A DNA stretch of 64,000 nucleotides. It comes from Flavobacteriales bacterium (GTDB lineage Bacteria > Bacteroidota > Bacteroidia > UBA10329). The number at the start of each line of letters is the position of its first letter. The stretch's first letter is position 1. Positions 60,814 through 64,000 of this stretch are shown in pieces. The position numbers and the translations under genes were made by a program. Location: the NCBI GenBank assembly GCA_020635495.1, contig JACJZQ010000001.1, forward strand, positions 124,001-188,000, written 5' to 3'. The notes beneath the pieces were generated by a model. That model was given only the letters and a program-made list of their open reading frames with translations, was not told where the DNA came from and searched no databases.

Positions 60814-63800
60814 ATGGCCAAGAAGTACGCGGAATACAAGCAATTGAACCTGCCCGAGGTGGCGGACGAAGTGCTTGCGTTCTGGGAGCAGAACGACATT
60901 TTCAGGAAGAGTATCGAAACGCGCGAAGGCAACGAGCCGTTCGTGTTTTATGAGGGGCCGCCATCGGCCAACGGCATGCCAGGCATTCACCACGTCATGG
61001 CCCGCACCATCAAGGATATTTTCTGCCGTTACCGCACACTGAAAGGCTATCAGGTGAAGCGAAAAGCGGGTTGGGACACGCACGGATTGCCGATTGAGCT
61101 GGGCGTGGAGAAGGAGTTGGGCATCACCAAAGAAGACATTGGTAAGACCATTACGATTGCCGAATACAACGAGGCGTGCCGCAAAGCGGTGATGAAATAC
61201 ACGGACGTTTGGAACGACCTGACCCGCAAGATCGGGTACTGGGTGGATATGGAACATCCTTACGTGACGTACGAGAACAAATACATTGAGAGCGTTTGGT
61301 GGCTGCTGAAAAACCTTTTCGACAAAGGGTTACTGTACAAGGGCTACACCATTCAGCCATATTCGCCCAAGGCGGGAACAGGGTTAAGTTCGCACGAATT
61401 GAACCAACCTGGAACCTACCGCGATGTGAAAGACACCACGGTGGTGGCGCAGTTCCGCGCGCCTTTGTTGGATGCCAAATTCGGTGGTGAAACGCACATT
61501 TTGGCTTGGACGACCACGCCTTGGACGCTTCCATCAAACACGGCTCTGGCCGTTGGTGAGAACATCGACTATATGGCAGTGAAGACCTTCAATCAGTACA
61601 CTTCTGCACCCGTTGTGGTGGTGTTGGCGAAGGATCTTGTCGGAAAATGGTTCAAGGCAGAGAATGCCGAATTGTCTTTGGAAGATTATCAAGAAGGCGA
61701 TAAGAAGATTCCATATCAGGTGGTGGCTGAATTCAAAGGTTCTGAGTTGGTCGGAACACCTTACGAACAACTACTTCCTTATGTACAACCAGATGGCGAA
61801 GATTTCCGAGTAATTGCGGGAGATTTTGTTTCCACTGAAGATGGTACCGGAATCGTTCATATCGCGCCTACGTTCGGTGCGGATGATGCCCGCGTAGCGA
61901 AAGCCGCTGGCGTTGGTGCCATGCTGGTGGATGATGGTCAGGGAAACATGGTTCCGTTGGTGGACCTGCAAGGGCGTTTCCGTCCAGAAGTGACCGACTT
62001 TGCCGGAGAATACGTGAAGGCCGAGTATTACACGGACGAGGAGATCGCGGAAGAGACCAAGAAGCAGGGCCGCGACAATTACCTGTCGGTTGATGAGCGC
62101 ATCGCCATCAAACTGAAGGAAGAGAACAAGGCTTTCCGTGTGGAGAAATACGTTCACAGCTACCCCCATTGCTGGAGAACGGACAAGCCCGTGCTATACT
62201 ACCCGTTGGATTCATGGTTCATCAAGACCACTGAAGCAAAGGACAAGTTGATCGCGCTCAACAAGACCATCAACTGGAAACCGGAAAGCACAGGAACGGG
62301 TCGTTTCGGAAACTGGCTGGAAAACCTTCAGGACTGGAACCTATCACGCAGCCGTTTCTGGGGGATTCCGTTGCCCATCTGGTCAACAGAAGACAAAGCC
62401 GAGCGCAAATGCATCGGTTCGGTCGAAGAACTGAAAGCCGAATGCGAGAAAGCAGTTGCGGCAGGCGTAATGGAATCAAACCCGCTGGCCGATTTCGCGG
62501 TCGGCAACATGGACGAGGCCAATTACAAGACATTCGACCTGCACCGTCCGTATATGGACGAGATCGTGCTGGTTTCTGAATCGGGCAAACCGATGAACCG
62601 CGAGATGGACCTCATCGATGTGTGGTTCGATTCAGGGGCCATGCCGTACGCGCAGTTGCATTATCCGTTCGAGAACAAGGAATTGATCGATGGCAAAAGC
62701 TATTATCCTGCCGACTTCATCGCGGAAGGCGTAGACCAGACGCGTGGTTGGTTCTTCACGCTGCATGCCATTGCTACCATGTGTTTTGATTCCGTGGCCT
62801 ACAAGAATGTGGTCTCCAATGGACTGGTGCTTGATAAGAATGGACAGAAGATGTCCAAACGATTGGGGAATGCGGTCGACCCGTTCGAGACGTTGAAGCA
62901 ATACGGCCCAGATGCCACGCGCTGGTACATGATCACCAACGCAGAGCCGTGGGACAATCTGAAATTCGACATTGAGGGGATTTCCGAAGTGCAGCGCAAG
63001 TTCTTCGGAACGCTTTACAACACCTACGGCTTCTATGCGCTTTACGCGAACATTGATGGGTACGATTTCAGCGAAGCGGAGGTTCCCGTTTCGGAACGGC
63101 CAGAAATTGACCGTTGGATCATGTCCAAACTCAACTCGCTGATTGCAGAGGTGGATGAGCATTACATGGCGTTCGAGCCCAAAAAGGCTGGTCGCGCCAT
63201 TCAGGAATTCGTGAACGAGAACCTCAGTAATTGGTACGTTCGTCTGTGCCGAAGAAGATTCTGGAAAGGAGAGCCATCGAAAGACAAATCATCAGCCTAC
63301 CAAACGTTGTATACCTGTTTGGATGTCATCGCGAAGCTGATGAGTCCTATTGCCCCGTTCTATGCGGATAAGCTTTTCTTGGACCTGAACGCGGTTACTG
63401 GAAAAGATGAATCAGAGTCGGTTCATTTGGCTGAAATACCAGTTGCGGTTCAGGAACAAATTGATGTGGACCTGGAGGAGCGAATGGAAATTGCGCAGCA
63501 GGTCACTTCATTGATTTTGAGCATTCGTAAAAAAGAAAGTAAACGCGTTCGTCAGCCGTTGGCCAAAGTGATGGTTCCGATACTGAATGAAAAGTTCGAA
63601 CGCCAACTGAAAGCGGTTGAAGAACTGATTCTTTCTGAAGTCAATGTGAAGGAGTTGGAATACTTAAGAGAAACCGCGGGTGTTATTGAAAAGAGCATCA
63701 AGCCTAACTTCAAAGTTCTTGGCCCAAAATATGGCAAGCAGATGAAGCAAATTGCTGTGGAGGTCGGCAAGATGAATCAAGAGGAGATAACGAAACTGGA

Positions 63801-64000
63801 ATCTACAGGAGCATACTCAATTGCGATAGCAGAAGAGAAAATAGACCTCACTTTGGATGACGTTGAGATTACTTCAAAAGATATTCCTGGGTGGTCGGTG
63901 GCATCTGAAGCAGGAATAACGGTTGCACTTGACCTGACAATAACTGATGAACTGCGACAAGAGGGTCTTGCGCGGGAGTTGGTGAATCGTATTCAGAACA
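60814..64000 (+). CDS. ileS: isoleucine-tRNA ligase, 3' end cut by window edge
   Basis: The frame is open from the ATG at 60814 to the end of the window, 1062 codons, and lacks only the last part of the protein. This class I synthetase charges tRNA-Ile. The ATP site reads EGPPSANGMPGIHH (the HIGH-type motif is GIHH, as in other Bacteroidota), GWDTHGLPIELGVEKELG follows, the editing domain has AWTTTPWTLPSNTALAVG, and the KMSKS loop is KMSKRLGN at about residue 679. The visible C-terminal part carries the anticodon-binding domain. No frameshift is seen. It begins 53 bases after ridA. Confidence 0.95.
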   Translation, partial: MAKKYAEYKQLNLPEVADEVLAFWEQNDIFRKSIETREGNEPFVFYEGPPSANGMPGIHHVMARTIKDIFCRYRTLKGYQVKRKAGWDTHGLPIELGVEKELGITKEDIGKTITIAEYNEACRKAVMKYTDVWNDLTRKIGYWVDMEHPYVTYENKYIESVWWLLKNLFDKGLLYKGYTIQPYSPKAGTGLSSHELNQPGTYRDVKDTTVVAQFRAPLLDAKFGGETHILAWTTTPWTLPSNTALAVGENIDYMAVKTFNQYTSAPVVVVLAKDLVGKWFKAENAELSLEDYQEGDKKIPYQVVAEFKGSELVGTPYEQLLPYVQPDGEDFRVIAGDFVSTEDGTGIVHIAPTFGADDARVAKAAGVGAMLVDDGQGNMVPLVDLQGRFRPEVTDFAGEYVKAEYYTDEEIAEETKKQGRDNYLSVDERIAIKLKEENKAFRVEKYVHSYPHCWRTDKPVLYYPLDSWFIKTTEAKDKLIALNKTINWKPESTGTGRFGNWLENLQDWNLSRSRFWGIPLPIWSTEDKAERKCIGSVEELKAECEKAVAAGVMESNPLADFAVGNMDEANYKTFDLHRPYMDEIVLVSESGKPMNREMDLIDVWFDSGAMPYAQLHYPFENKELIDGKSYYPADFIAEGVDQTRGWFFTLHAIATMCFDSVAYKNVVSNGLVLDKNGQKMSKRLGNAVDPFETLKQYGPDATRWYMITNAEPWDNLKFDIEGISEVQRKFFGTLYNTYGFYALYANIDGYDFSEAEVPVSERPEIDRWIMSKLNSLIAEVDEHYMAFEPKKAGRAIQEFVNENLSNWYVRLCRRRFWKGEPSKDKSSAYQTLYTCLDVIAKLMSPIAPFYADKLFLDLNAVTGKDESESVHLAEIPVAVQEQIDVDLEERMEIAQQVTSLILSIRKKESKRVRQPLAKVMVPILNEKFERQLKAVEELILSEVNVKELEYLRETAGVIEKSIKPNFKVLGPKYGKQMKQIAVEVGKMNQEEITKLESTGAYSIAIAEEKIDLTLDDVEITSKDIPGWSVASEAGITVALDLTITDELRQEGLARELVNRIQN

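Overview
The window is 64 kb of a Bacteroidota chromosome, most likely from an uncultured, probably aquatic member of the Flavobacteriales. This rests on what is read here: a gliding-motility lipoprotein (GldH), two secreted proteins with type IX secretion C-terminal sorting domains, bacillithiol-system proteins (BrxB, YtxJ), the small-family set DUF4296/DUF6341/DUF6427/DUF2723, and the Bacteroidota housekeeping promoter motif TAnnTTTG in front of many genes. GC content looks like the mid-40s percent by eye. The region is almost all core genome. I see no insertion sequence, prophage, integrase, CRISPR array, restriction system or rRNA operon, and no gene-free stretch longer than 300 bases.

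Layout. 1-1316 (minus): a VTC-domain / DUF4956 / small lipoprotein operon. 1490-13500 (plus): holB, ricT, gldH, a class A penicillin-binding protein, then a run that interleaves the two subunits of a 3-oxoacid CoA-transferase with a polytopic GT-C-like membrane protein, two GT2 glycosyltransferases and a second polytopic membrane protein. 13547-15485 (minus): lepA and tRNA-Gln. 15600-19408 (plus): a 1008-residue DUF2723 membrane protein, a polysaccharide deacetylase and a 36-residue membrane peptide. 19409-25370: enoyl-CoA hydratase, purD, two small-family membrane proteins, trpS, plsC, gatC, brxB. 25459-31700 (plus): nitroreductase, methyltransferase, ytxJ, a lipoprotein peptidase and two tandem delta-60-repeat secreted proteins. 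31697-37128: lysS, phosphoglucose/phosphomannose isomerase, a CrtO-like acyltransferase, lipB, an FAD oxidoreductase and a small membrane protein. 37178-46691 (minus): a subtilase, a response regulator with two tandem TPR histidine kinases, an acyl-CoA carboxylase beta subunit, pheS and a peptidylprolyl isomerase. 46784-51995: two small lipoproteins, a conserved hypothetical, a vWA protein, CvpA, pgk and an epimerase. 51979-57801 (minus): a six-gene run cysS, M28/glutaminyl-cyclase-like lipoprotein, GT2, polyprenol-phosphate mannose synthase, pyrC, DUF4296. 57923-64000: a MORN/YwqK-type protein, a SiaC-like protein, a threonine-dehydrogenase-like enzyme, RidA and the start of ileS.

How the genes may work together. 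Mannose-6-phosphate supply (33502-34488), a polyprenol-phosphate mannose synthase (53641-54396), GT2 lipid-linked-sugar enzymes (10041-11701) and three large GT-C-like membrane proteins (7534, 11713, 15600) together suggest lipid-linked sugar transfer at the cell envelope, perhaps protein O-glycosylation. Bacillithiol-linked redox proteins, T9SS cargo and GldH fit the same envelope-centred physiology. The strongest structural patterns in the DNA are gene packing (eight convergent pairs whose coding ends overlap, three of them sharing a palindromic TTAG, TTAA or CTAG stop), a set of at least seven genes with a TAnnTTTG element ending only 4-6 bases before the start codon (probably leaderless mRNAs), and tandem paralogy (two histidine kinases, two delta-60 proteins, two small lipoproteins). 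I did not find a clearly new biological system. The best candidates for follow-up are the glycosyltransferase/CoA-transferase run, the two-kinase/one-regulator locus and the glutaminyl-cyclase-like operon.
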